DNA from: Sphingopyxis macrogoltabida
GTDB lineage: Bacteria > Pseudomonadota > Alphaproteobacteria > Sphingomonadales > Sphingomonadaceae
Assembly: GCF_001314325.1 (NCBI RefSeq)
Contig: NZ_CP009429.1
Span: forward strand, 2,480,501 to 2,544,500
Length of the DNA: 64,000 nucleotides
Direction of reading: 5' to 3'
Shown here: positions 35,297-43,724 of the stretch, in pieces
How positions within the stretch are numbered: the stretch's first letter is position 1
Layout: each line of letters starts with the position of its first letter
Notes under the pieces: model-generated
Database searches by the model: none
What the model was told of the DNA's origin: nothing
The model's input: the letters and a program-made list of their open reading frames with translations, nothing else
Translations under genes and position numbers: made by a program

Positions 35297-36910
35297 TTAA
35301 ATATTGATCGACGTCGGACGCTTGGTCCGCAGCCAGTGGGCGACGAACATCCGCGTGACGGTGACGGCGGTGAAGACGCTGGTGACGATGCCGATGGTCA
35401 GCACGACCGCGAAGCCCTTGATCGGGCCCGACCCGAACCAGAACATCAGCGATGCCGCGATAACGTTGGTGACATTCGCGTCGAAAATCGCGCGGCTGGC
35501 CTCGGAATAGCCGAGTTCGACCGCCTGGAACACCTTGCGCCCGCGCGCGAGTTCTTCGCGTATTCGTTCGTTGATCAGCACGTTCGCGTCGACCGCGGCG
35601 CCGATCGTCAGCACGAAGCCCGCAATACCCGGCAACGTCAGCGTCGCGTTGAAGGCCGCCATGATCGCGATGATCAGGAAGACGTTAAAGACGAGTCCGA
35701 TACATGCATAGACGCCGAAGCGGCCATAGACGACGAGCATCAGCGTCAGCACGGAGATCGTCGCGATAATCCCTGCGATCGCGCCCTTGCGGATCGAGTC
35801 GGCGCCGAGTTCGGGGGTAACGGTCCGTTCCTCGACCACCGCCATCTTCACCGGCAGCGCGCCCGAGCGCAGCGAGATCGCCAGCGCGTTGGCGCTCGCG
35901 ACGCTGAAGCTGCCCGAGATCTGGGCGCTGCCGCCCAGAATCGGTTCGTTAATCGACGGCGCCGACAGCACCTTGCCGTCGAGCACCATCGCGAATCTTT
36001 TGCCGACGCTCTGCGCCGTCACCTTGGCGAAGGTGTTCGACCCGCCCGAATCGAAACGGATCGACACGACCGGCTGGTTCGACTGCGGATCATAGCTCTG
36101 CTTGGCGTCGATCAACTGTTCGCCGCTGATCATCACCTGGCGGCGGAGCACCTCGAATGCGGCGCCATTGCCCTCGCCTTCGGCATAGGGGACGATTTCG
36201 CTGCCCACGGGTACACGGCCGGCGGCGGCCTCGTTCGGGTCGGCGTTGGCGTCGACCATGCGGAATTCGAGACGTGCGGTCTTGCCGATCAGTTCCTTCA
36301 GCGCCGCAGGGTCCTGCAGGCCCGGCACCTGGACGACGATGCGGTCGTTGCCCTGACGGATGATCGTCGGCTCGCGCGTGCCGAGCGCGTTGACGCGGCG
36401 GTCGATGATGTCGCGCGCCGTGTCCATCGCATGCGCGATGGCCTGCGTCTGCCCGGCGTTGGTCGGGGTCAGCACGATCCGCGTGACGTCGACGATGTTG
36501 ATGTTCCAGTCGCGCTGACCGGTCAGCCCCGCGCCCTGCGTCTCGTTGAACAGCCGGTCGCGCGCTTCGTCGAGCTGCGTCTGGTCGCGGACGAGGAAAC
36601 TGATCTGGTTGCTCGCGACGCGCAGTTCGCCGATCCCGATATCGTCGTCAGGACCGCGCTCGCCGCGCATCGCGGCGCGCACCGTCTTTTCCATATTCGC
36701 AAGCTGCGTCTTGCGCAGGTCGGCGATGTCGGCTTCGAGCAACAGGTGGCTGCCGCCGGCAAGGTCGAGGCCCAGATTGACCTTCGTCTGCGCGATCGAC
36801 GGCAGGCTGTTGAACGTCTTTTCCGGCACAAAGCTGGGAATCGAAAAGAGGATACCGAGCAGCAGGATGATGCTGATGCCGATGGTCTTCCAGCGCGGGA
36901 AATCTAGCAT
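35297..36910 (-). CDS. secD: Protein translocase subunit SecD
   Basis: A 537-residue inner-membrane partner of SecF. The N-terminal helix is followed by LGLDLAGGSHLLLEADIADL, a large periplasmic P1 region with VNALGTREPTIIRQGNDRIVVQVPGLQDPAALKELIGKTARLEFRMV, and a C-terminal six-helix domain with LTIGAAVDANVLINERIREE, where the Asp of the VDANV motif takes part in proton coupling. Second gene of yajC-secD-secF. Confidence 0.95.
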   Translation of the reverse strand: MLDFPRWKTIGISIILLLGILFSIPSFVPEKTFNSLPSIAQTKVNLGLDLAGGSHLLLEADIADLRKTQLANMEKTVRAAMRGERGPDDDIGIGELRVASNQISFLVRDQTQLDEARDRLFNETQGAGLTGQRDWNINIVDVTRIVLTPTNAGQTQAIAHAMDTARDIIDRRVNALGTREPTIIRQGNDRIVVQVPGLQDPAALKELIGKTARLEFRMVDANADPNEAAAGRVPVGSEIVPYAEGEGNGAAFEVLRRQVMISGEQLIDAKQSYDPQSNQPVVSIRFDSGGSNTFAKVTAQSVGKRFAMVLDGKVLSAPSINEPILGGSAQISGSFSVASANALAISLRSGALPVKMAVVEERTVTPELGADSIRKGAIAGIIATISVLTLMLVVYGRFGVYACIGLVFNVFLIIAIMAAFNATLTLPGIAGFVLTIGAAVDANVLINERIREELARGRKVFQAVELGYSEASRAIFDANVTNVIAASLMFWFGSGPIKGFAVVLTIGIVTSVFTAVTVTRMFVAHWLRTKRPTSINI

Positions 36911-36960
36911 AGGGTAGATCCGATGGCCTGGGCCGGCCCGCCGCAGCGGGCCGTGCCGCG

Positions 36961-37290
36961 TCAGTCGTTGGCGGGCTTGCCGCCGGGCTGGAGAACGTCG
37001 GCGAGGGTCGACTTCACGACCTTGATCTTCACGCCCTGCGCGATTTCGACATCGGCGAAATCATCGTCGACGCGCGTCACCTTGCCGACGATACCGCCGC
37101 CGGTCACGACCTGATCGCGCGGCTTGACCGCCGCGACCTTGGCGCGATGTTCCTTCGCGCGCTGCTGTTGCGGGCGGATCAGGAAGAACCAGAAAACGAC
37201 GAAGATCAGCAGATAGGGCACCAGCATGAGCAAACCGGCGGCCCCGCCGCCCGATCCGGCCGCCTGGGTCAGAAGCAATTGCGTCGACAT
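36961..37290 (-). CDS. yajC: Preprotein translocase subunit YajC
   Basis: A 109-residue single-helix protein. LMLVPYLLIFVVFWFFLIRPQQQRAKEHRAKVAAVKPRDQVVTGGGIVGKV is the YajC signature (membrane helix, RPQQ motif, cytosolic beta domain). It joins the SecDF complex. Start 37290 directly precedes the conserved helix; the ORF opens further but without support. First gene of the sec operon; the 270 bases before it up to the tRNA hold no gene and should contain the promoter. Confidence 0.93.
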   Translation of the reverse strand: MSTQLLLTQAAGSGGGAAGLLMLVPYLLIFVVFWFFLIRPQQQRAKEHRAKVAAVKPRDQVVTGGGIVGKVTRVDDDFADVEIAQGVKIKVVKSTLADVLQPGGKPAND

Positions 37291-37562
37291 GAATGAAAGA
37301 CTTTCCGTTCGATACGCCGCCGTCCCCCACGGAACGGCCACGCAAGAATATGGCGGGGCGCCTATCACGCAGGGGGCCCGCACGCAACCGTCGCTGCGCC
37401 CTCCCCCGACGGCAAGCGTCCTGCAAATGGGGAGTGCGGGGCGAAGGTCAAGGCTCGACGGCAAAGTGACGCCGTGCCCGCGCTTCCGCTTCGACTTTGC
37501 TCAGGAGCCTTGCATCGCCCGCGAAGCCGCGCTAGGGGCCTCGCCTGCCCAACAGGGCCGGT

Positions 37563-37639
37563 CGGGACGTAGCGCAGCCTGGTAGCGCATCACACTGGGG
37601 GTGTGGGGGTCGGAGGTTCGAATCCTCTCGTCCCGACCA
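37563..37639 (+). tRNA. tRNA-Pro (anticodon GGG)
   Basis: Complete 77-base tRNA: acceptor CGGGACG/CGTCCCG, D-arm GCGC, anticodon loop CTGGGGG (GGG), TTCGAAT T-loop, A73 and encoded CCA. Its 3' part from 37588 on is duplicated at 61264-61318, so it is the integration site of the island. Confidence 0.97.
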
Positions 37640-37642
37640 ATT
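37588..37642. repeat. attL: 3' part of tRNA-Pro
   Basis: 55 bases identical to 61264-61318, starting in the anticodon stem and ending three bases past the CCA. It is the left junction of the island and keeps the tRNA intact. Confidence 0.93.
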
Positions 37643-38135
37643 AAATCAGAGACTTATACGCTCCATTGACCGCATAATGCGGCGTCATAGTTCTCTCAGC
37701 AAGCATATAGCAATCACGCTTCACAATTTCGCACAACGTGATTTTTGCCTCGTTTCAGGCTTGTAACAGGCGCTTAGGCTGCATTTTCTCGGGCGCTCGC
37801 TGCTGATCTGGCCCTAATGACCGGCATTGGCCGGTTGCAGACTGTCCGCAATTGGGTGTCAAACAAGGAGAGCGGACGTTCAACGAAGAGCCGGAGAGCT
37901 CGCTCAACGGGATAGCGAGATTTACTGGCTAGACTTTGATGTTTTTCGTCAGGGTCAGCGCATCTTCAACGTCGACGCCGGGGTAAACGCCCTTACATAA
38001 GTCATCTCGCGGACAGGTCGAGCGCTTCTCGCGCGCGCTGCGAATGTCGCTTGATCGGCAACGTGACAATCAGAACGTCTCAAGCTATCGGCGTCTTGGG
38101 TCGCGCCGCTTTTCTTCTCTCGCCGAGGCGACACG
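37643..38135. other. Gene-free left end of island
   Basis: About 490 bases without a convincing ORF. It holds a 22-base motif at 37827-37848 that recurs at 43266-43287 with one mismatch. No integrase or excisionase gene is found here. It probably contains the promoter for the exported protein at 38136. Confidence 0.5.
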
Positions 38136-39779
38136 ATGCGCATACCTGTTTTATCCCGACTATCCACTTTGCTGATGCTGGCACTTGGCGCGGGTGCAGA
38201 CGCGCAGGCCCAAGCCGGTCTCGAAAGCTGGACCTGCACCGCGGTCGCAGAAGGCGCCCATTGCATTGAAAGGCTGGACGCCGCCGATCTTGCCGTCGCG
38301 GTTCAGTCGTCAGCGCGCGATTTGCGCAAGCTCAAGGCCTACAGCGCGGAGGAATGGCGCAAACAGCAGCGCGGCGCGCAGGGCAAAGGCCCGATGGGTC
38401 AGTATAAGCTCGGGATTGCCGACGCCTCCGGAGCGGTCGTCTTGCCCCCGCTCTACAATCATGTCGCGATCGTCGATGACAATACCGCCTACGCCGTGCT
38501 GCTGACGATGAATGGCAAGGCTGCGCGGTACGACAATCTGATGATCGACCTCACGACCGGAGTATCTCGGCCTGCCGACCCCGGTCTCCCCACCTTCTTC
38601 CGTCCTCAAACCTATTTGACCGCGTCGGGCCATCGCTATGTCGTGGGTTACAATGACAGACATTCCGAGGCCGCCGTGCCGTTCAACCACCAGCGTTTCC
38701 GGGCGTGGGACGGCAACAGGTTTCGGGTTCTCGGTGATGTCAGTCTCGAAGGCGGGGGCTCGAGCGGCCCCAACCTCCTGCGATTGTACGGCGAAGTGCT
38801 GGTGCTCCGACAGACGTCGTTGAGCCACATCACCCCTGTGCGCATCTTCGACCGATCGCTCACCGAACTTCACAAGGACCGCGACCTTGTCATCGCACGT
38901 GACGACAAATGGCGGCTCACGACCCTCGCCGCAGTGGAACCGATCGATGGCAACCGGGTCTACCGTCCGCTCACAGCGAACGGTGAGTTGGAGACGCGGC
39001 CCGATGGTTGGATCGGGTTCGTGGCCAGCCACCCCGATCCGCAGTGGGAATTGTACGACGGGAATTTGCGCGTCAGCGTTTATCGGACGCCGCGCGGGAT
39101 CCGCTACCGTTACGCTGGCGGCGAATATGTATCGCTCGTCACCGATCCAGCGCTGATACCGGCTTTCTTCGGCAATTTCCGCGGTCGCACCGGGCGCCAG
39201 ACGGTATTGGGACGGCTCGAGACCGGGCAATGGACCGCAGTCGAAGATCCGGCGCGCCAGACCTATGCGAGCGTCGCCGACGCCGTCGCCGACCTGCCGC
39301 GCCGCAACAGTAACATCGGTGCCGCCGCCTACGCAGCCGCTCAGGCCGCGCGAAGCAAAGGCGACCGAGGCCAGCTAATCGCGGATTTCCAGGCCCATCT
39401 CGACACGCCTGCCTATTCACCCGACGGCACGAGCCTGATCGCCAAGGCACGCAGGCTCGGCGGAGACTATCTTCTGACCTATGCGCGGCGCTTTCCGCTG
39501 GAACCGCAGGACCTCGCCGTTCTGTGCACCGGTGGCCGGAATGCAATGATTTGCGACAGTCAGCGCTCGCGTCTCGCTGCGCTCGATGCCGCCAAGGCCG
39601 CGCGCGCCGAGCGTGGCGCCGAAGCCGCTGCATTCGCGAATGCCATGGCGGCAGCGGCCAGCCGCCCGAGTGATCCGGCGCTTGTCACGGTCCGCACCTA
39701 TGACAGCAAAGGCAATTACCTCGGCGATCGTCTGATGACCCCGTCTCAGGCCCAGACGATCGGCGCCAGAGCCTATTGA
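38136..39779 (+). CDS. Exported hypothetical protein, 547 residues
   Basis: A large secreted or periplasmic protein of unknown family. Residues 1-26 are a signal peptide (LSTLLMLALGAGADAQAQA). The rest has repeated short beta segments such as GIADASGAVVLPPLYNHVAIVDDNTAYAVLLTMNGKAARYDNLMIDL, which recall WG-repeat or propeller-like proteins, and an Ala-rich helical part near residues 485-520. Three cysteines are in the first 45 residues and near 465-475. It is the first cargo gene of the island, followed by the IS-split adhesin-like gene. Confidence 0.65.
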   Translation: MRIPVLSRLSTLLMLALGAGADAQAQAGLESWTCTAVAEGAHCIERLDAADLAVAVQSSARDLRKLKAYSAEEWRKQQRGAQGKGPMGQYKLGIADASGAVVLPPLYNHVAIVDDNTAYAVLLTMNGKAARYDNLMIDLTTGVSRPADPGLPTFFRPQTYLTASGHRYVVGYNDRHSEAAVPFNHQRFRAWDGNRFRVLGDVSLEGGGSSGPNLLRLYGEVLVLRQTSLSHITPVRIFDRSLTELHKDRDLVIARDDKWRLTTLAAVEPIDGNRVYRPLTANGELETRPDGWIGFVASHPDPQWELYDGNLRVSVYRTPRGIRYRYAGGEYVSLVTDPALIPAFFGNFRGRTGRQTVLGRLETGQWTAVEDPARQTYASVADAVADLPRRNSNIGAAAYAAAQAARSKGDRGQLIADFQAHLDTPAYSPDGTSLIAKARRLGGDYLLTYARRFPLEPQDLAVLCTGGRNAMICDSQRSRLAALDAAKAARAERGAEAAAFANAMAAAASRPSDPALVTVRTYDSKGNYLGDRLMTPSQAQTIGARAY

Positions 39780-40160
39780 GGGCAAAGCATATCTACAATG
39801 CACCCGCACATCAGGAAGACAGCCGGTACCGAGGTAAGGTTTTAAGGATCGAACGGCTTGAACCGCACCCAGTCCAACGGTCGAATATCGATGAGCAAGA
39901 AAAGGGAGACCGACGATGGCAAAAGGAAACTATCTTATCACGGGTGCCGCCATGGCGGCAGTGGTCGTCATGACATCGGCGGATGCGAAGTCTCCTCCAC
40001 CACCGGCTGAAGTGGCTTCCCGTTGGGAAAGCTATTTTGCTGACAGCAGCTATAGCTATTATCGCGACCCGGCGATCGTCCGCGACGAAACGAACGCAAG
40101 TTTGTGGAAGGTATCCGTGCCGACGCCGTCCATGAGCAAACTCGGCGTTCCCACGAGCTA

Positions 40161-41015
40161 GGGTTAAAACCCAATCAGCCTCTTGAAATTGCTTGTATGT
40201 ATTGATTCAAAGGGCCTTCACCGCAGCGGGAGGCCCTTCACGATGTCGCGTTCTTTATTCTGGTTGTCGGACGAAGCTTGGCTGGCGATCGAGCCGTACT
40301 TGCCCCGGAACCAGCCTGGTGCGCGACGGGTCGATGACCGGCGGGTGATTTCGGGCATCCTTCATGTACTGAAATCCGGCTGCCGGTGGTGCGACTGTCC
40401 GGCAGACTATGGACCATCGACGACGGTCTACAACCGCTTCAACCGCTGGTCGCGGCGGGGGTTCTGGACGAAGTTGCTCGATGCCTTGGCAGGGGCGGGT
40501 GCGGTGACGAAGAGCACGGCGATCGATAGCACCTACATCAAAGCCCAGCGCTCGGCCTTTGGTGGAAAAGGGGGCGCCAGACGCAGGCGATCGGTCGTTC
40601 TCGCGGCGGCTGGACAACCAAGATCCATGCCCTGACCGACGTTCTCGGCCGCCCCTATGCCCTTATGCTGACGGCGGGCAATGTCAGCGATGTGAAGGCT
40701 GCACCGGCACTGCTCGAACGCGCCGGACCGATGCGCTACCTGCTCGGCGACAAGGGCTACGACGCAAACCGGCTGCGGACGTCCTTTGCGCGAGAATGGC
40801 ACCAGCCCCGTCATTCCGGGTCGCCGCAACCGCAAGCGAGCCATCCGATACGATCAGCACCGCTACCGTAGCCGGCACCTCATCGAAAATGCCTTCTGCC
40901 GGATCAAAGACTTCCGTCGGATCGCCACACGCTACGACAAGCTCGCCGCCAACTTCCTGTCAGCCGTCGCGCTGGTCACTACCTTGGCCTTCTGGCTCTG
41001 AATGAGTCTCAGCCC
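40161..41015 (+). mobile_element. IS5 family (IS427-like) insertion sequence
   Basis: An 855-bp element with imperfect terminal repeats (AGGGTTAAAACCCAATCAG at the left, reverse complement AGGGCTGAGACTCATTCAG at the right, the first A coming from the flank) and a 2-bp TA target duplication. It carries one frameshifted transposase and disrupts the adhesin-like gene. Confidence 0.8.
40243..41001 (+). pseudogene. IS5-type transposase, double frameshift
   Basis: Three segments encode one DDE transposase. Segment 1 (40243 to about 40575) gives SRSLFWLSDEAWLAIEPYLPRNQPGARRVDDRRVISGILHVLKSGCRWCDCPADYGPSTTVYNRF and the first Asp in TAIDSTYIKA. At an AAAAGGGGG site near 40563-40572 a -1 shift leads to segment 2 (QAIGRSRGGWTTKIHALTDVLGRPYALMLTAGNVSD...LLGDKGYDANRLRTS), the usual programmed frameshift of this IS group. 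A second, unusual shift at TTT 40785-40787 (one extra T) is needed to reach segment 3 (SPVIPGRRNRKRAIRYD...HLIENAFCRIKDFRRIATRYDK). The element is probably inactive. Confidence 0.8.
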
Positions 41016-41195
41016 TATGAACGGGTGACCTATGATTGCGTGGGCAAGCGCAAGAAGATCATGGACATAAAACGCTTCAAGGCGGATGGATCGATCCAGC
41101 CGCCGCCTGAAAAGGATGTCAAACTGGACAGCTGGTTTCCGACGCTGAGCGCGTCGGATACATTGCTTCTACGCGAAGTTTGTTCATCGATTTGA

Positions 41196-41543
41196 TGGTC
41201 GCGCAACGTCGTCGCAGAATCGCCAATGACCGCGACTAGGTAGAAGCCGCGACTTCGTCGTCGCATGCAAGCCACCGCTATCGATCGGCGACAATTGAGC
41301 TCGCCCAATGCGCGGGGGCGCTGATCAAGGTTGGCCGATTACCGACGGGCAGGTTTCAGGCCCGCATTCAAGATAGCCGACATTCGCCGGCTCTTGGCGC
41401 AGACAACGGCATGGTAGGCAATGTCACTCCGACGGCCCACCTTCGCGCCACTGTAACGACTTTTACACTCCCCTAGATTTAGAAGGACAAGTACTTAGTC
41501 TTTCACTCGATTTTCCGACTCTTCTGCTCGATACGGACAGCTC
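41196..41543. other. Gene-free interval
   Basis: About 350 bases between the 3' fragment of the adhesin-like gene and the ankyrin gene. A minus-strand ORF across it has no protein-like features. No repeat or RNA gene is seen. Confidence 0.5.
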
Positions 41544-43244
41544 ATGTTCATGAGACTTATTGCATTATCCTTCGCCTTTGCTGCAGCCGTCCCGGGAGGT
41601 TCGGCAGAAAAATCTCCGCATGACCCAGAAAAAGCGTTTCGCGAATATTGGAATGGCTGCCCATACAGGGACGAGCGTTTTCCCAATCCAGAAGATGCGC
41701 GGATGCTGGAAGCGCAGCGGCAGTTCAACGCTATATTGGCTGAAGGATCGGGAGAGCCGCTAGCGGATGCTGATCGCGCCGCCGCAACCGGTGACTTTCG
41801 GCTGATTTGGTCGAGCTCTATGAGTGGTCCGGCAGTGATTGGAGCGGCCTGCCGCTTTCCGCGGGATCATCCTTCACAATCGTCGACGCCGCTGACACGC
41901 GCAAGCTTGGGCATGGGGCATAGCCCGGATAGATGCGATAGAAATCCCGGCGGATGCGAATTGGAAAAGCGCTCCTATCAATATGCCGTCGTGTACAATC
42001 AGGCGATGATTTCCGGTCCGATGTTCCCCTACCCCGACCTGTGCGTCGCCCCCGTCCCGGCGAGCGGCCAAGCCGAGTACCCGTCACTCATCGATATCCA
42101 GGGCCTCACTGGCAAGCCGACCCCGCCAATCGATCAACCACGGACGCTTGGCGAGGCAGCTCGACGAGGCACGCAAGCCTCGCTCAAGAGGTGGATCGCT
42201 CGATCACCCGCAGAACTCGACCGTCAAGACGACTTCGGGCTTACTCCTTTGGCTTGGGCCGCGATTGAAGACCGCACCGACGCGGCGAAGATGTTGATCG
42301 CGAGCGGCGCAGATCCGCTGGCCGGTTGCGCGCCCGTGCGCGGCGACGGACGGAGTATCCCACTGCGCATCGCACTTCAGCTTCAACGAGAAGAAATTTC
42401 GAAGGCGATGCTGAGCCCTGACGTTATAGACCGTCTGAAGCCATGGCCAGGCTCAATTCTGCTGGCAGCCGTCCGCGGAGACAATGTGGATCTCGTATCC
42501 CGGATCCTGCGCGAAGAGCATGAACGCGTCTACACGCTGAGGTTGATGTCCTTTGCAATTGCCAACCAGTCGCTCGATATGATCGCCACCCTGAGCACCG
42601 GCTCCCCTGATGGGAGTGAGGCTTTACTGGAGATGGCCATTGCCAAACAAAATATGGATATGGTGCGGCAAGCGCTTGCATCAAACGCGTCGCCAAATGG
42701 CAAAGCTAACCAGCGACAATCTCCACTTGGTTATGCGGTATTGTTTGGCGAGGGCGTAACCGACCAAATAGTGCGCGAGCTTTTGGACCACGGCGCATCG
42801 CCAGACAGCCCCGTGCAGTGGGAGACAGGCTATCCAAGTGGCTCAAAACCCAACGCCGCCTTGGTTGGACTGGTAGCGAACGCGCAGCGTCAATCTCACC
42901 ACGGAGCTAGTCCCCGCGAACTTGACATTTCTGCGGCTCAGCTCAGGACCCTCGATATGCTGATTTCGGCGGGCGCCACGATTAACGTGGCGGATGACAA
43001 TGGACGCCCACTTGCTGTGTTGGCAGCGGTCGGACGCTACGGAAGGATGACGAGGCAGCACCTTCCGCCAGAGTGGTTCGAACGTCTTGTAGCTGCCGGG
43101 ATGAACATCAACGCAACGTGGAAGGGCGGCAGTGCCCTAGATTGGCTCGATCATCTGGAGATGAGCGATCACGAGACTGCGCGGGCTATAACGAAACTCG
43201 GAGGGCGCCGGATCAAACCGCTACCCAAAGGCGAACGCTTCTGA
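41544..43244 (+). CDS. Ankyrin-repeat exported protein
   Basis: A 566-residue protein with a signal peptide (residues 3-20, LIALSFAFAAAVPGGSA). The middle and C-terminal parts hold degenerate ankyrin repeats, for example FGLTPLAWAAIEDRTDAAKMLIASGADPLAG, SILLAAVRGDNVDLVSRILREE, QSPLGYAVLFGEGVTDQIVRELLDHGASPD and LRTLDMLISAGATINVADDNGRPLAVLAAVGRYG. Such proteins mediate protein binding; the partner is unknown. Start could be ATG 41544 or 41550. It is an island cargo gene lying upstream of the disrupted nuclease gene on the other strand. Confidence 0.85.
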   Translation: MFMRLIALSFAFAAAVPGGSAEKSPHDPEKAFREYWNGCPYRDERFPNPEDARMLEAQRQFNAILAEGSGEPLADADRAAATGDFRLIWSSSMSGPAVIGAACRFPRDHPSQSSTPLTRASLGMGHSPDRCDRNPGGCELEKRSYQYAVVYNQAMISGPMFPYPDLCVAPVPASGQAEYPSLIDIQGLTGKPTPPIDQPRTLGEAARRGTQASLKRWIARSPAELDRQDDFGLTPLAWAAIEDRTDAAKMLIASGADPLAGCAPVRGDGRSIPLRIALQLQREEISKAMLSPDVIDRLKPWPGSILLAAVRGDNVDLVSRILREEHERVYTLRLMSFAIANQSLDMIATLSTGSPDGSEALLEMAIAKQNMDMVRQALASNASPNGKANQRQSPLGYAVLFGEGVTDQIVRELLDHGASPDSPVQWETGYPSGSKPNAALVGLVANAQRQSHHGASPRELDISAAQLRTLDMLISAGATINVADDNGRPLAVLAAVGRYGRMTRQHLPPEWFERLVAAGMNINATWKGGSALDWLDHLEMSDHETARAITKLGGRRIKPLPKGERF

Positions 43245-43724
43245 CACGGCAGTTTACCGCTGGACTTGGCCGGTTGCGGACTGTCCGGTTTAATCGCGGC
43301 TCGCGCTAAAACTGACTTCGTGCACTCGGCTCAGCACCAAGGTTTGCGTCCGCCCTCATACCAGCGCGCGAGCCCTTCATCGACGAGGGTTTCTCCGACG
43401 CTTTCGCCGTCGACCAACACGATGCGCAGCTTCCGGCCATATTGGTCTGCATCCCGATCGATCGGCTCCAACGAGATTCTGCCGCCCTGGAGAATTTCTT
43501 GCAGCCGCACCGTAGCCCGGTCTCCCAGATCCTTTTCGGCCTGGCACCGATAGTCTTGGGTCTCGGGCGTATCGATGTCGGCAATCCGGATCTTCACCCC
43601 CTCGAGCCAGATCGTGTCTCCATCGACCACGCAGTTGTAGCCACCGCCCACATGGCAAAATGAAAAGCTTAACCGCTTCGAAGACTCGCTCGGTTCGGAC
43701 GTTTCGGCAGGTGCGGCGCTGACT

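Larger units (their letters stand above)
39916..41195 (+). pseudogene. Surface-adhesin-E-like exported protein, split by IS5-type element
   Basis: The 5' part (39916-40160) encodes a signal peptide (YLITGAAMAAVVVMTSADAK) and a stretch ending PTPSMSKLGVPTS. The 3' part continues at 41018-41195 with YERVTYDCVGKRKKIMDIKRF and ends LLLREVCSSI. Removing the IS and one TA target copy joins both parts in frame into 140 residues. The layout (W-x..., a Cys in the first third, a Cys near the end, KFSW-like strand) is like the small surface-adhesin E family of proteobacteria. The present 5' ORF ends at a TAG made by the flank TA and the first G of the IS. Confidence 0.75.

Noticed and set aside
33350..36907. 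A plus-strand ORF of 1185 codons across the glycosyltransferase and antisense to secF/secD
   Set aside because: It is a shadow frame of GC-rich real genes; the product is a low-complexity mix of Arg, Asp, His and Ala with no domain.
41030..41308. A 92-codon minus-strand ORF downstream of the IS5-type element
   Set aside because: It overlaps the reconstructed 3' part of the adhesin-like gene and shows no protein-like features.
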